This document shows, one piece after another, positions 1 through 9,574 of a stretch of 37,500 bases of DNA. The stretch is from NCBI GenBank assembly GCA_003246295.1, contig QKAS01000058.1:1-37500 (forward strand), written 5' to 3'. Each line of letters opens with the position of its first letter. The first letter of the stretch is position 1. Position numbers and translations under genes: made by a program. The notes under the pieces were generated by a model. The model had not been told where the DNA came from and did no database searches. It saw nothing but the letters and a program-made list of their open reading frames with translations. The DNA comes from Clostridia bacterium (GTDB lineage: Bacteria > Bacillota > Clostridia > Lachnospirales > Lachnospiraceae).

Positions 1-1215
1 ATAAATATTATTAATATAGTAGATAAGGAAGATTGCCATCGCCATCATAATGGTACGTCCAAGATAATTCGTAACATCCATAATTACGACTCTATCAGGA
101 TAAAAAATCCAAAAATAAAACTGCACCAGCATGGCTGAATAAGCAACAATAATTAAAATTACTGTATTCTTGAATAATAATGCTGCAACGAATATTAACA
201 TTGGAAAAGCCCAGACCGTTATAGCAGCACTTGCTGTATAACGAAGCATAATCACTGGTATGGTTAATGACAAAATCAAAGCATACATTAGATTCTTAAA
301 TTGCATTTGTTTCGACTTCTTCTGAATTAAATAAATTGATCCTCCAAAAAGCCAGAACAATGCAACAAAAAATAAATTATCCCGAATAGACCAGTTACTA
401 TTTAAATATTTATTTGTTGCTACATACAGTATGCTTCCTACAAATAATGCAATCGCTATAAGTTGCATTATTTTGGTCCTGAATACTTCCATATATAGAC
501 TCTCATCACCATAAATTTCCGTTTTCATAAACTGGTATCTGATCAATGAAAAACAAATAAAGATTATTGGCAATAACGTCAGTAAGGGAATTACTTGGTT
601 TACAAGCCCTCCTACGACTGTGAATGAAGCAGCTTCATTTACCAAAATAATTAAAAAAAATATGCAGTAAGCAATAATAATATGAATGGCTTCTCTTGTT
701 TTATCAGAACTCAGGTTTTTCTTCCATTTGATCAGGCAGAACAGTCCACCAACTAGATAGGTTGTTATATAGAGCTCGAATAAAAAAGTTAATGGACCGA
801 CTTGTTGGATGTTTACCCATCCTATTTTGGTACGTAACATATAGTAGTATTGCGAAGTGTAATTTGTATTCAATGCAAACAAATATAAAATAATTGTTGT
901 TGGAATATAAATTATTGTCAAAAGCCACCATGGCTGTTTTAGATTTTTCTTTCCAAGAGCGAATGTAAAATGAAATAGAAACCCAAAAAATGCAGCAATT
1001 CCAATTGCTGCAAATCTTTCCCACAATACTGCATCTTCAATTGTATGTGCCTGGATTGCTCTAACAACACCATACAACCAGATACCAAGCGACATACAAA
1101 ATAAATATGCCAGCTTATTTAATTTGTGAAACATATTTTTATAAAGTAAATAAATTCCCGAAATAAAGCACGACCCAGCCGCTAAATAAAATAGAACAGT
1201 GAACACCATTTCCAA
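1..1215 (-). CDS. Multi-pass membrane sensor protein, N-terminal part (runs off the left edge)
   Basis: A continuous 405-codon frame is open from a TTG start at 1215 to the window edge. The start is chosen because AGGAGG at 1224-1229 sits 8 bases upstream; an in-frame ATG at 1209 is too far away. The product is almost entirely hydrophobic helices. The first ~230 residues form about seven membrane segments whose pattern and short loops resemble the 7TM input region found in front of histidine kinases and GGDEF proteins (HisKA_7TM style). A second set of about six to seven helices follows. Any output domain would lie beyond base 1. It is divergent from the IclR gene and shares its operator region. 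The reading frame is certain, the 7TM-sensor assignment is moderate, and the output function is unknown. Confidence 0.65.
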   Translation of the reverse strand, partial: MEMVFTVLFYLAAGSCFISGIYLLYKNMFHKLNKLAYLFCMSLGIWLYGVVRAIQAHTIEDAVLWERFAAIGIAAFFGFLFHFTFALGKKNLKQPWWLLTIIYIPTTIILYLFALNTNYTSQYYYMLRTKIGWVNIQQVGPLTFLFELYITTYLVGGLFCLIKWKKNLSSDKTREAIHIIIAYCIFFLIILVNEAASFTVVGGLVNQVIPLLTLLPIIFICFSLIRYQFMKTEIYGDESLYMEVFRTKIMQLIAIALFVGSILYVATNKYLNSNWSIRDNLFFVALFWLFGGSIYLIQKKSKQMQFKNLMYALILSLTIPVIMLRYTASAAITVWAFPMLIFVAALLFKNTVILIIVAYSAMLVQFYFWIFYPDRVVIMDVTNYLGRTIMMAMAIFLIYYINNIY

Positions 1216-1275
1216 CGTAAGTTCCTCCTAATATATGGTACTTATATACTATAACATAATATTATATCATAAGTC

Positions 1276-1304
1276 ACTGTATAATATACAGTGCAAACTG
1301 TATA
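1276..1304. promoter_or_regulatory. Three-half-site palindromic operator between the divergent sensor and IclR genes
   Basis: ACTGTATA (1276-1283), one base, TATACAGT (1285-1292), GCAA, then ACTGTATA (1297-1304). The same 8-base half-site appears three times in alternating orientation, giving two overlapping perfect palindromes. It ends 8 bases before the -35 of the IclR promoter. It is probably the binding site of the adjacent regulator (inference). Confidence 0.6.
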
Positions 1305-1312
1305 CAACAAAC

Positions 1313-1341
1313 TTGTTCTATTCTAAAATCTAAATTATAAT
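1313..1341 (+). promoter_or_regulatory. SigmaA-type promoter of the IclR gene
   Basis: TTGTTC at 1313-1318, a 17-base spacer, TATAAT at 1336-1341. It lies 38 bases before the IclR start. Confidence 0.6.
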
Positions 1342-1379
1342 TATAGTAAACAGTGACCTGCTTAATGAAAGGAGTTTTC

Positions 1380-2138
1380 ATGGAAGACAATGTTCGCGTA
1401 ATCAATCGGGCCTTTGACTTATTAGAGTTGTTGGCACATTCTACTCATCCCATGTCTCTGACTGAAATTGTAGCTGAGGGCAACATCAGTAAAACAACTG
1501 CTTATCGTCTGCTTCACACAATGCACGAGCGACATTATGTAGAAAAAGACAGAAACAATTGTTATACCATTGGGATTCAACTAATAGAGACCGTGAGCAG
1601 TCATATTAATGGACTGGAATTACAAACAGAATCTAAGCCTATTCTTGCTACGCTTCGCGAGGATTTGAATCTGACCGCGCATCTAGGGATTTTGGATGGA
1701 ACAGATGTGATCTATGTTGAGAAATTAGATTTATACCCAACCACAAGGCTCTATACGCAGATTGGCTATCGATCCCCGGCATATTGTTCTTCTATGGGGA
1801 AATGTATGCTTTCGTGTCTGTCTGGCGACGAATTAGATGAAATTTTATATCATCTAAAATTTGAGCAATTCACTCCTAATACGATTTCTTCAGCCAGGGA
1901 GCTTAAGCAACATCTGAAAAAAGTTCGTATTCAAGGTTATGCCATCGACAATCAGGAGTATATGACAGGACATCGATGTATCGGAGCACCAATTTTTGAC
2001 TATCGTGGAGATGTAATTGCTTCAATAAGTGCAAGTGGCCCTATTTCACAAGTCACTGACGAAAAAGTTCCATTTGTAGTCAATGAAGTGAAACGGGCCG
2101 CTGCTGAGATTTCAAAACGTATGGGTTATACAAATTAA
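1380..2138 (+). CDS. IclR-family transcriptional regulator
   Basis: The protein has 252 residues, the usual IclR length. An N-terminal winged helix covers roughly residues 1-65 (VINRAFDLLELLA..., then a recognition helix around SKTTAYRLLHTM). An IclR effector-binding domain follows, with the characteristic SSMGKCMLSCLS stretch and the closing pattern GAPIFDYRGDVIASISASGP. The ATG at 1380 is chosen because AAAGGAG lies 5 bases upstream; the more upstream GTG lacks a ribosome-binding site. The gene ends one base from the convergent aldehyde dehydrogenase stop. It probably controls itself and the divergent gene through the 1276-1304 palindromes, and possibly the aldehyde dehydrogenase/FIST operon. 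Its effector cannot be deduced; in this family it is usually a small carbon-source acid or aldehyde-derived metabolite. Confidence 0.92.
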   Translation: MEDNVRVINRAFDLLELLAHSTHPMSLTEIVAEGNISKTTAYRLLHTMHERHYVEKDRNNCYTIGIQLIETVSSHINGLELQTESKPILATLREDLNLTAHLGILDGTDVIYVEKLDLYPTTRLYTQIGYRSPAYCSSMGKCMLSCLSGDELDEILYHLKFEQFTPNTISSARELKQHLKKVRIQGYAIDNQEYMTGHRCIGAPIFDYRGDVIASISASGPISQVTDEKVPFVVNEVKRAAAEISKRMGYTN

Positions 2139-2139
2139 A

Positions 2140-3576
2140 TTATTCAAGAATATTTTTTAATACTATAGATTTTAATCTTGTCATTTCGTTAAATGTTGTC
2201 ATAACACCTTCTGTGCCAATTCCAGAAAATTTATAGCCACCAAAAGGCATTTCAAAGCTTCTGAAAAAACTTGCACCATTAATGACTGCACCACCACATT
2301 CCAGAGCATTTGCTACAGCGAATGCTTTTTTCATATCTTTAGAAAATACACAACCACAGAGACCAAACATAGATGCATTTGCAATTTCTATTGCTTCCTG
2401 TGTCGTTTCAAATGGGATTATGGGAACAACTGGACCAAATATTTCCATATCTTTGGCAACATCGGCAGTCTTAGGTACATTTGCAATCACAGTGGGTTCG
2501 TAAAAAGCGCCCTCTCTTTTCCCACCAAGTACAACAACACCTCCCTGTGAAATGGTGAGATTGACCTGCTCTTCTACTCCAATTGCTGCTTTTTCACTGA
2601 TCAGGCATCCTAACTGCGACTCTTCTTCCGAAGGCAGACCGCACTTGATTGCACTGATTTTTGAAACAGCTTTTGTTGTAAATTCTTCCACACGACTTTT
2701 GTGTACAAGAAATCTCTTCGATGCACAACATACCTGTCCAGTATTGTACATACGCCCCCAAATCAATTCATCTGTTGCCAGATCGACATCAGCATCATCC
2801 AGAACTATAAATGCATCATTTCCACCCAGTTCCAATGCTGTATGTGTCAAATTGTCTGCTACAGCTTTGGCTGTCTCTATGCCAACTTCAGTAGAGCCTG
2901 TCAGTGTTACTAAATGCACATCCGGGTGGGCACATAGTGGTGTACCAATGACCGATCCCCGACCAGTTAGTATTTGCAATGCTCCTGGCGTAACCCCAGC
3001 TACATTCATGATTTCCGTAAGTTTACATAATGTTAATGGATTATCAGTTGATGGCTTAACAATAGCAGCATTTCCTGCCAATAAAGCAGGTGCAACTTTT
3101 TGATCAAATAGATCACAGGGAAAGTTAAACGGAATCACACAAACTACAACTCCGATAGGTTCTCTTTGTGTAAAAAGTATCGTCTTATCCTGTCCTGCTT
3201 CCAGCCCTGCTGGTACAACTGAACCATAAAGGTGTTTCGCCTTTTCAGAAAATGCCTTAAATGCAATTGATATATTTCCAATCTCTGCACGCGCCTCTTT
3301 GATTGGTTTCCCAGTCTCATCTGACAGTGTTCTAGCCAATTCTTCCTTTCTTTCTTCTACCATGGCTATAAACCTCATCATGACTTCAACTCGTTCATGA
3401 ACCGGAACCTTAGCCCAGTCTTTTTGTGCTTTCTTTGCTGCCGATATCGCTGTTTCCACATCATCTCTGGTAGCCTGCGGAACCGTATCAATTACTTTGC
3501 CCGTTGCAGGATTCAGAACTTCAAGCACCCCTCCGTCTGAGGCATCTGCAGCCATTCCATTTATTATCATTTTCAT
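2140..3576 (-). CDS. NAD(P)-dependent aldehyde dehydrogenase
   Basis: This 478-residue member of the aldehyde dehydrogenase superfamily oxidises an aldehyde to the acid. Catalytic residues are all present: Asn151 in PFNFP, the GSTEVG cofactor loop at 227-232, general base Glu249 in LELGG, and nucleophile Cys283 in NTGQVC. The start follows GGAGG with a 9-base spacing. It is the second gene of an operon with the FIST gene, 40 bases downstream of it, and converges on the IclR gene. The substrate is not evident; the sequence style is that of the lactaldehyde / succinate-semialdehyde / non-phosphorylating glyceraldehyde-3-phosphate group. There is no CoA-acylating or alcohol-dehydrogenase fusion. 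Confidence 0.93.
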   Translation of the reverse strand: MKMIINGMAADASDGGVLEVLNPATGKVIDTVPQATRDDVETAISAAKKAQKDWAKVPVHERVEVMMRFIAMVEERKEELARTLSDETGKPIKEARAEIGNISIAFKAFSEKAKHLYGSVVPAGLEAGQDKTILFTQREPIGVVVCVIPFNFPCDLFDQKVAPALLAGNAAIVKPSTDNPLTLCKLTEIMNVAGVTPGALQILTGRGSVIGTPLCAHPDVHLVTLTGSTEVGIETAKAVADNLTHTALELGGNDAFIVLDDADVDLATDELIWGRMYNTGQVCCASKRFLVHKSRVEEFTTKAVSKISAIKCGLPSEEESQLGCLISEKAAIGVEEQVNLTISQGGVVVLGGKREGAFYEPTVIANVPKTADVAKDMEIFGPVVPIIPFETTQEAIEIANASMFGLCGCVFSKDMKKAFAVANALECGGAVINGASFFRSFEMPFGGYKFSGIGTEGVMTTFNEMTRLKSIVLKNILE

Positions 3577-3616
3577 ACTATCTCTCCTCCATCGTTTAAA
3601 ACTATATTTTTCATTC

Positions 3617-4783
3617 TTAGCAGTAAAAAGCTGTATAAGATAGCATCAGCCCACCACAGGTATTGTTATTGTCACTGGTAAAACCATATTCTCCAAATGT
3701 AAATTCTGCCAGAAATGGTATCTCTCCAGCTGCCCTCTTCATTCCTTCTGCTACTTCTTCGATTCTGTCTCCAATTCCCGCACGACGTCCCCCACAATGT
3801 ACCAGATGCAGTGCAACTGGTTTTTCTTTTCTTTTTGCAAGTAGTTCTTCTATTGTCTTACTGGCAGAAATGATAAGTTCATCAATTGTAGCTTCCATTC
3901 TAATCACACATGTTTTCTCGGCCAGATTATTTCCAATCGCCATAGAACCATCTTCATTCCCATTCATTGGATGTCTTATCGCAACCAAATCACCTAGTCG
4001 ATCTTTTACACCAAGAGGAGCCGTTATTGTAGTAACAAGAAGATTTCCGCCTGTTACAGCTTCCTTTGTGCAATTTAGCCACTGTGAATACTTTTCTGTT
4101 GCAGGAACCCCATCAATTTCCATTAATGTGCGATTTCCAGATACTTTTGTGATTACACCAAAGTCATCTGTTTCACGATATGCACCTGTAAATAGGTTCT
4201 CAATTTTAGAATCTGTGTAGAAAAAAGCTGTTATAACGCCATCTGAAAATGTTTGGTCTCCTGAATATAACTTCCAATTACCAGCGATTGAATTATCTGC
4301 TGCACTGCCTCCAAAAAATGGGACCCTGCCAATCACCGAACTGATTCCTTTGAGATAAAATTCTTCCTCACCGGGTGATGCCGCCATATAGATAAAATCA
4401 GGAGCATTCTCTTTACCTGCATGTTTTTTTGCATCTTCCGCCAGAATCTTACCTGTTTCATAAGGATCACTTCCTCTCTTAATAGCCGCAACCCCAACAA
4501 TAAGATCTTCATCCGCCAGAACCATCACTCCAACAAACCCTTTATCCGAAGATACATATCCTTCCGGTGTAATCACACCTGTAAACGAAGTATTACCAAG
4601 AATTGCTGCCCCATTCAGCTCTTCTTTCACGCCTGCAATCATTTCTGATACATCATATTCACAACTTCCGTAAACAAATGCCAGTTTTACATGTTCGAGA
4701 CCTTCCTTTGCAATTTGTGCTGCTTCTTTTCCTGCTGCTCTTGCATCTTCTAAAATACTTTGACCTACCTTTGCCTGTAACAT
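3617..4783 (-). CDS. FIST domain sensory protein
   Basis: The protein has 388 residues and carries the FIST N domain (roughly 20-215, with the FVGVMVLADEDLIVGVAAI core) and the FIST C domain (roughly 220-375, ending in GGLMLSYTAFYC). FIST domains are known as intracellular ligand-binding sensory modules. Here the protein stands alone with no kinase, GGDEF or methyl-acceptor output domain. The start follows AAGGGGG. It is the first gene of an operon with an aldehyde dehydrogenase, so a role in sensing or carrying a small metabolite related to that enzyme is possible, but this is inference. No signal peptide or membrane segment is seen. Confidence 0.85.
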   Translation of the reverse strand: MLQAKVGQSILEDARAAGKEAAQIAKEGLEHVKLAFVYGSCEYDVSEMIAGVKEELNGAAILGNTSFTGVITPEGYVSSDKGFVGVMVLADEDLIVGVAAIKRGSDPYETGKILAEDAKKHAGKENAPDFIYMAASPGEEEFYLKGISSVIGRVPFFGGSAADNSIAGNWKLYSGDQTFSDGVITAFFYTDSKIENLFTGAYRETDDFGVITKVSGNRTLMEIDGVPATEKYSQWLNCTKEAVTGGNLLVTTITAPLGVKDRLGDLVAIRHPMNGNEDGSMAIGNNLAEKTCVIRMEATIDELIISASKTIEELLAKRKEKPVALHLVHCGGRRAGIGDRIEEVAEGMKRAAGEIPFLAEFTFGEYGFTSDNNNTCGGLMLSYTAFYC

Positions 4784-4834
4784 ACTTAAACCCCCTTAGT
4801 TTGTATATGTTGTATATTTTTTTCTACAGTTCTG

Positions 4835-4863
4835 ATTATATTTAGTTGTCTTTCACGAAACAA
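4835..4863 (-). promoter_or_regulatory. SigmaA-type promoter of the FIST-aldehyde dehydrogenase operon
   Basis: On the minus strand: TTGTTT (4863-4858), a 17-base spacer, TATAAT (4840-4835). It lies about 50 bases upstream of the FIST start. Confidence 0.6.
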
Positions 4864-4889
4864 TCCATTGATTCCGTATGTTGAAACCT

Positions 4890-4910
4890 TTGTTCCATCT
4901 AGTGGAACAA
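4890..4910. promoter_or_regulatory. Perfect 8-base-arm palindrome, probable operator
   Basis: TTGTTCCA (4890-4897), a 5-base centre, TGGAACAA (4903-4910). It lies 26 bases upstream of the -35 of the FIST promoter, a position suited to an activator. GGAAC/GTTCC half-sites are common among IclR-type regulators, so the nearby IclR protein is one candidate. The sequence differs from the palindrome in front of the IclR gene itself, so a different regulator is equally possible. Confidence 0.5.
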
Positions 4911-5058
4911 CAACCCTATTGCCTGACAATACAAAATATCTATGTCATTGCAAAACTTCCTTATTATCATTATACTTAAGGTAGAAAAACAATAAAATCT
5001 ATGATTACCCTGATAAATCCTTTGTATTTATATCCATCCAGGCAGGAGTGTGATGTGG

Positions 5059-5760
5059 ATGTCATATATCGAATTTAAGCATGTAACTAAAAAGTACGCA
5101 TCTGGTGAGGCTTCTATTTATGCTTTAAAGGATGCTTGTTTTTCAGTTGAAAAGGGAGAACTTGCTGTCATTCTTGGAGCATCAGGCGCTGGAAAAACAA
5201 CAGCACTCAATATTTTAGGCGGCATGGACACAGCAACTTCCGGGCAAGTGATTGTAGATAAACATATCATTTCAAAATATAATCACAAACAACTTATCGG
5301 ATACCGACGTACCGATATAGGCTTTGTGTTTCAGTTCTATAATCTTGTTCCAAATCTGACAGCACTTGAAAATGTGGAACTTGCCTCCCAGATCTGTCCA
5401 CATTCTCTGAATCCATCGGTTATCCTCGACAAGGTCGGCCTTTCTGACCGCAAAGACCACTTTCCAGCACAACTATCTGGTGGAGAACAGCAACGTGTTT
5501 CCATCGCACGCGCCATTGCTAAAAACCCCAAACTCCTTCTTTGTGACGAACCTACCGGGGCGTTAGACTACAATACAGGTAAACAGATCCTACAGTTATT
5601 ACAGGATACCTGTAGAAGAGATCACATTACCGTTTTGATTATTACACATAATTCTGCAATCGCACCGATGGCCGATAAGGTGATTCATTTTAAAAGTGGA
5701 ATTGTTGTCAAAAATGAACAGAATGATAACCCAACTCCTATAGCTCAGATTGAGTGGTGA
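5059..5760 (+). CDS. ABC transporter ATP-binding protein, LolD/MacB type
   Basis: The 233-residue ATPase has Walker A GASGAGKT (40-47), Q-loop (FQFYN), signature LSGGEQ (139-144), Walker B LLLCDE with catalytic Glu164, D-loop, and an H-loop in ITHN. The sequence and length are typical of the exporter/mechanotransmission class that works with FtsX-like permeases. The ATG at 5059 is chosen because AGGAG at 5044-5048 is 10 bases upstream; ATG at 5053 is only 4 bases from it. The permease gene follows 4 bases after the stop, so the two are translationally linked and should form one transporter. Confidence 0.93.
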   Translation: MSYIEFKHVTKKYASGEASIYALKDACFSVEKGELAVILGASGAGKTTALNILGGMDTATSGQVIVDKHIISKYNHKQLIGYRRTDIGFVFQFYNLVPNLTALENVELASQICPHSLNPSVILDKVGLSDRKDHFPAQLSGGEQQRVSIARAIAKNPKLLLCDEPTGALDYNTGKQILQLLQDTCRRDHITVLIITHNSAIAPMADKVIHFKSGIVVKNEQNDNPTPIAQIEW

Positions 5761-5764
5761 TGTC

Positions 5765-8700
5765 ATGAGTAGGGCATTTCAAAAAGAAATAAGAAGTTCT
5801 ATTAGAAAAGGCTGGAAGCGTTTTATGTCAATTCTTACCATTACAACACTGGGTGTCGGTATGATGACCGGATTGTATGTGGCATGCAAAGACATGTATT
5901 ACTCTGCCGACCATTTTTTTGATGGGCAGAATTTATTCGATATTCAGATTCTTTCAACACTTGGGCTCACACAGGAAGACGTAGATATCCTTACAACTGT
6001 TGAGGGCATTGAAAAAGTAGAGGGTATTTATATTGAGACGGTTCACACAATACTTGGATCTGAGCAAAAAAGTGCAGACATGACTGTTCTAAATCATGGG
6101 GACATCAATCGACCTCTTTTATTATCTGGCTCTTTGCCAACTAAATCAGGTGAGATTGCGGTAACACAAGTTTATCTTGATGAAAGTGATAAAAAACTTG
6201 GCGATCAAGTCAGCATTCAGGAAATCAGTCAGAAAGAAACAAATGTTGAAGAAAGTTTTTCGACATCTGATAATCCTACTAATTTTTCAACTAATTTATT
6301 TACAATCACTGGAATTGTACTCGATCCAAGAGATATCAGCAGTAATAACGATTCCGGTAATTCTTTTCGTTCCACTATCACTTCAGACTATACTTTTTTT
6401 ATTTCTGATAAGGATGCTGATACTGATCTTTACACTGCCGTATATCTTGTCTTAAGCAATACAAAAGAAATGAATTGCTACTCAAATCAATATAAAGATA
6501 CGATATTATTTGCAACATCTAATATTGAACGTCAAATCAAGGAACAACGTGAAAAAAACCGGTATGTTTCTATATATAGAGAGGCGCACTCTAAAATTGC
6601 TGATGCTGAAAAGTCCATGAATACAGAATTTGCAAAGGCCGATAAAAAGCTTGAGAATGCATGGAAGAAAATATATGATGCCAGACAGGAACTCCTTGAT
6701 AATGAAAAGAATTTAATCAAAAACAAATCCGCTACCGAGGAAAAAATATCAGAAGCACGAAAAAAACTTGAAACGGCACTGATAATTCTGGACGATGCTG
6801 AAGTCGCAATAAGCAATGGTGAGAAAAACTTATCTCAATCCGAAAAAGCACTTCTCTCTGGCGACGCAGAACTTACTGCTGGAAAAGCTAAGTTAATAAA
6901 AACTGAACGTGAACTAAATGATGGACAAGCCAAACTGACTGCCGCCGAAAATGAACTTGAGCGCGGTACACTCGACCTGAAACAGGGCGAAGCTGAATTA
7001 AATGCCAATGCATCTAGCCTAACCTTGTGGCGTCAGCAATTTGAATCTGAGCGCAGTATGACTTTATCTCAACTTTCTATCACAGAACAACAACTCACAG
7101 AAACGCAAGAACAACTCGATACCTCCTACGCACAACTGGAAACAGAACTCACACTGCTCCAGGCCAGTTTAGGTACACCATGGCCTGAAACAGAATGGAA
7201 TGCACTTGTTACAGCAGTTACTAACCTTTCAAAAAATGGTGCAGATGATTCTGCTATCGCTACAGGAACAATATCAGAAACCAGTGCTCTTGCCTCAAAA
7301 ATCAATGAGGCAAATCCTAGTCTTGTGACCAGCGTACAAGATGCTGCCATCAAACTAGGCAAAACAGATGCTGCGCAGCAAATGCTGAATCAAAATCTGC
7401 AGACATTTAACATCCAGAAATCTTCAACCCTACAAGCCCTTGCAGTTGCAGAGTCAGATCTCCTTTCCAAAGAAAAACTTCTTTCTGAAGCGAGAACTCT
7501 TCTTGAAACTAAGAAAGCCGAGCTCTTTACAGCAAAAATTAAACTGGCCTCTGAACATGAAAAATTAACAAATGGCATTTCTGCATTGAACTTAGGTTGG
7601 AAGGACTGGAATCGTAGTAAAGATCAATTGGAAGAATCCTGGATTAGCTGGCAGAATGGAAAATCTGAACTGGATGCGAAACGTTCTGAACTTGAAGTGG
7701 GAAAAACTGAAATCAATAATGCTCTAAAAATCCTAAATCAGGAAGAATTAGATGCAAACCTCAAAATCTCTGACGCCCTAAAACAAATTGCGCAGGGCAA
7801 GCAGGATCTGGATTTAGGTGAATCAACGCTTACAAAAAAAGAGCAAGAATATACAGATGAAAAGAAGAATGCCCAGCAAAAAATAGAAGAATCTTTCGCT
7901 GATCTTAAAGAACTGGATATGACAGAGTGGTATATTCAGGATCGCTCGTCTCTAGACAGTTACGCCAGCCTTGACAGCGACTTATCTTCTATAGAAGCAA
8001 TCGGCAATATTTTTCCTTTGATATTTCTATTCATTGCTGTTTTAATGAGCCTGACCTCCATGACACGACTGGTCGAAGAAGAGCGAGGATTAATTGGTAC
8101 TTTCAAATCATTAGGGTTTGGAAATGCAGATATTTACTGGAAATATGTCTCCTTTGCATTCTCTGCATGCCTTGCCGGTGGCATTCTTGGTGATGTTTTT
8201 GGTTTTATCATAATGCCTAATTTTTTAATGATTATGTTGAAATCGCTTTACAGCTTTCCGCAGTACTTTTTGCGTTTTGATGCCATATATGGTATTGGTG
8301 CTGTGATTCTTTTTATGGCTGCTATAATAGGGGCGACCATGCTTGCATGTCGAAGTGAACTCGTTCAAATGCCAGCGGTTCTACTGCGTCCCAAGACTCC
8401 TCGATCGGGTTCTCGTGTATGGCTGGAACACATTCCTTTTATCTGGAACCGCCTTCGGTTTTTAGACAAAGTAACGATACGTAACCTTTTTCGTTTTAAG
8501 AAAAGATTGCTTATGACAATTGGTGGTATTATGGGTTGCACAGCATTGATCATCTGTGGGTTTGCAATAAAAGATTCCGTTTTAAGACTTGCTCCTTATC
8601 AATATGATACCATCTATCAATATGATATTCTTGCTGTTTTTGATGAAAATGATTATGATACTGCACTTAATAAGCTTGGCAAAGATAATAATATAAAAGA

Positions 8701-9574
8701 AATTTTTAACTTACGTATTGAGAATATCAAACTAATCAACAAGAACGGTGAATCTGTATCAGCACAACTGATGGTTATTCCTTCCGGTGAATCTATTGAA
8801 GACTATATAAAAATAACTGATCCAGATGGTGAGATTCTTGTTCTTGATGATCATGGTATCATTGTGACAGAAAATGCAACCCGCATCATTGATTTGAATA
8901 TCGGCAATTCAATTTCACTACAAACACTTGAATTGGAACAATATAATACAAGATTATCGGGCATTGCAAGGAATTACCTTGGCAACAATGTTTATATGCC
9001 TCAGAAATTATATGAATCACTCGCCGGAAGCTTCAAACCTAATGGCGCGCTTTTCATACTTTCAGATAGCTGTACTGATCCATCTTCCTATGCAGAAAGC
9101 TTACTTGATCAGGACTCGGTCATTTCAGCGGTCAGCACTGACAAATTAAGAAACAGCTTTGGCTTTGATCTGATCAATGCGGTAGTCCTTCTCCTAATCG
9201 TTATGGCGGGAAGTCTTGCTTTTGTTGTATTATTTACACTCTCGAACACAAATATTTCCGAACGTGTGCGTGAACTTGCGACGATTAAAGTTCTTGGTTT
9301 CTTTGATAAGGAAGTCTACCAGTATGTTAACAAAGAGACGCTGATCCTGACGCTCATTGGGATTCTGATCGGTCTGCCGGCTGGTAGAATTTTAAGCGGG
9401 TTGCTGCTCTCATCACTTGTCATGCCTTCGATACACTTTGCAGTCTATATTAAACCAGTTAGCTATCTAATCTCTGCCACTCTGACCTTACTATTTGCAA
9501 TCATTAATAACATGATTACAAATCGCTCGCTTGATAAAATTAATATGGTGGAAGCTTTGAAGAGTGTTGAATAA
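5765..9574 (+). CDS. Large FtsX-like ABC permease with a long extracytoplasmic coiled coil
   Basis: About 1269 residues. A first membrane helix near residues 20-40 is followed by a MacB-like periplasmic-core region to ~240. A long Lys/Glu/Leu/Ala-rich coiled coil spans roughly 265-740, with recurring L-x2-G/A-x4 heptads (for example repeated ALLSG-, ELTAG-, ELNDG-type steps). Three membrane helices of the first FtsX domain lie around 755-880, another helix near 925-945, a second outer domain, and the last three helices of the second FtsX domain around 1130-1260. The ATG at 5765 is preferred over an in-frame TTG at 5750 that overlaps the ATPase stop. The family exports or transmits force to lipids, peptides or cell-wall enzymes. 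Its substrate here is unknown. The rho-independent terminator at the stop codon ends the operon. Confidence 0.88.
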   Translation: MSRAFQKEIRSSIRKGWKRFMSILTITTLGVGMMTGLYVACKDMYYSADHFFDGQNLFDIQILSTLGLTQEDVDILTTVEGIEKVEGIYIETVHTILGSEQKSADMTVLNHGDINRPLLLSGSLPTKSGEIAVTQVYLDESDKKLGDQVSIQEISQKETNVEESFSTSDNPTNFSTNLFTITGIVLDPRDISSNNDSGNSFRSTITSDYTFFISDKDADTDLYTAVYLVLSNTKEMNCYSNQYKDTILFATSNIERQIKEQREKNRYVSIYREAHSKIADAEKSMNTEFAKADKKLENAWKKIYDARQELLDNEKNLIKNKSATEEKISEARKKLETALIILDDAEVAISNGEKNLSQSEKALLSGDAELTAGKAKLIKTERELNDGQAKLTAAENELERGTLDLKQGEAELNANASSLTLWRQQFESERSMTLSQLSITEQQLTETQEQLDTSYAQLETELTLLQASLGTPWPETEWNALVTAVTNLSKNGADDSAIATGTISETSALASKINEANPSLVTSVQDAAIKLGKTDAAQQMLNQNLQTFNIQKSSTLQALAVAESDLLSKEKLLSEARTLLETKKAELFTAKIKLASEHEKLTNGISALNLGWKDWNRSKDQLEESWISWQNGKSELDAKRSELEVGKTEINNALKILNQEELDANLKISDALKQIAQGKQDLDLGESTLTKKEQEYTDEKKNAQQKIEESFADLKELDMTEWYIQDRSSLDSYASLDSDLSSIEAIGNIFPLIFLFIAVLMSLTSMTRLVEEERGLIGTFKSLGFGNADIYWKYVSFAFSACLAGGILGDVFGFIIMPNFLMIMLKSLYSFPQYFLRFDAIYGIGAVILFMAAIIGATMLACRSELVQMPAVLLRPKTPRSGSRVWLEHIPFIWNRLRFLDKVTIRNLFRFKKRLLMTIGGIMGCTALIICGFAIKDSVLRLAPYQYDTIYQYDILAVFDENDYDTALNKLGKDNNIKEIFNLRIENIKLINKNGESVSAQLMVIPSGESIEDYIKITDPDGEILVLDDHGIIVTENATRIIDLNIGNSISLQTLELEQYNTRLSGIARNYLGNNVYMPQKLYESLAGSFKPNGALFILSDSCTDPSSYAESLLDQDSVISAVSTDKLRNSFGFDLINAVVLLLIVMAGSLAFVVLFTLSNTNISERVRELATIKVLGFFDKEVYQYVNKETLILTLIGILIGLPAGRILSGLLLSSLVMPSIHFAVYIKPVSYLISATLTLLFAIINNMITNRSLDKINMVEALKSVE

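Noticed and set aside
704..1024. 106-codon minus-strand frame inside the sensor gene
   Set aside because: Lies in another frame of a long, consistent membrane-protein reading frame and lacks a ribosome-binding site.
2552..3103. 183-codon plus-strand frame opposite the aldehyde dehydrogenase gene
   Set aside because: Antisense shadow of a gene with all catalytic motifs. No start signal or recognisable domain.
3663..4220. 185-codon plus-strand frame opposite the FIST gene
   Set aside because: Antisense shadow with low-complexity serine/isoleucine content and no ribosome-binding site.
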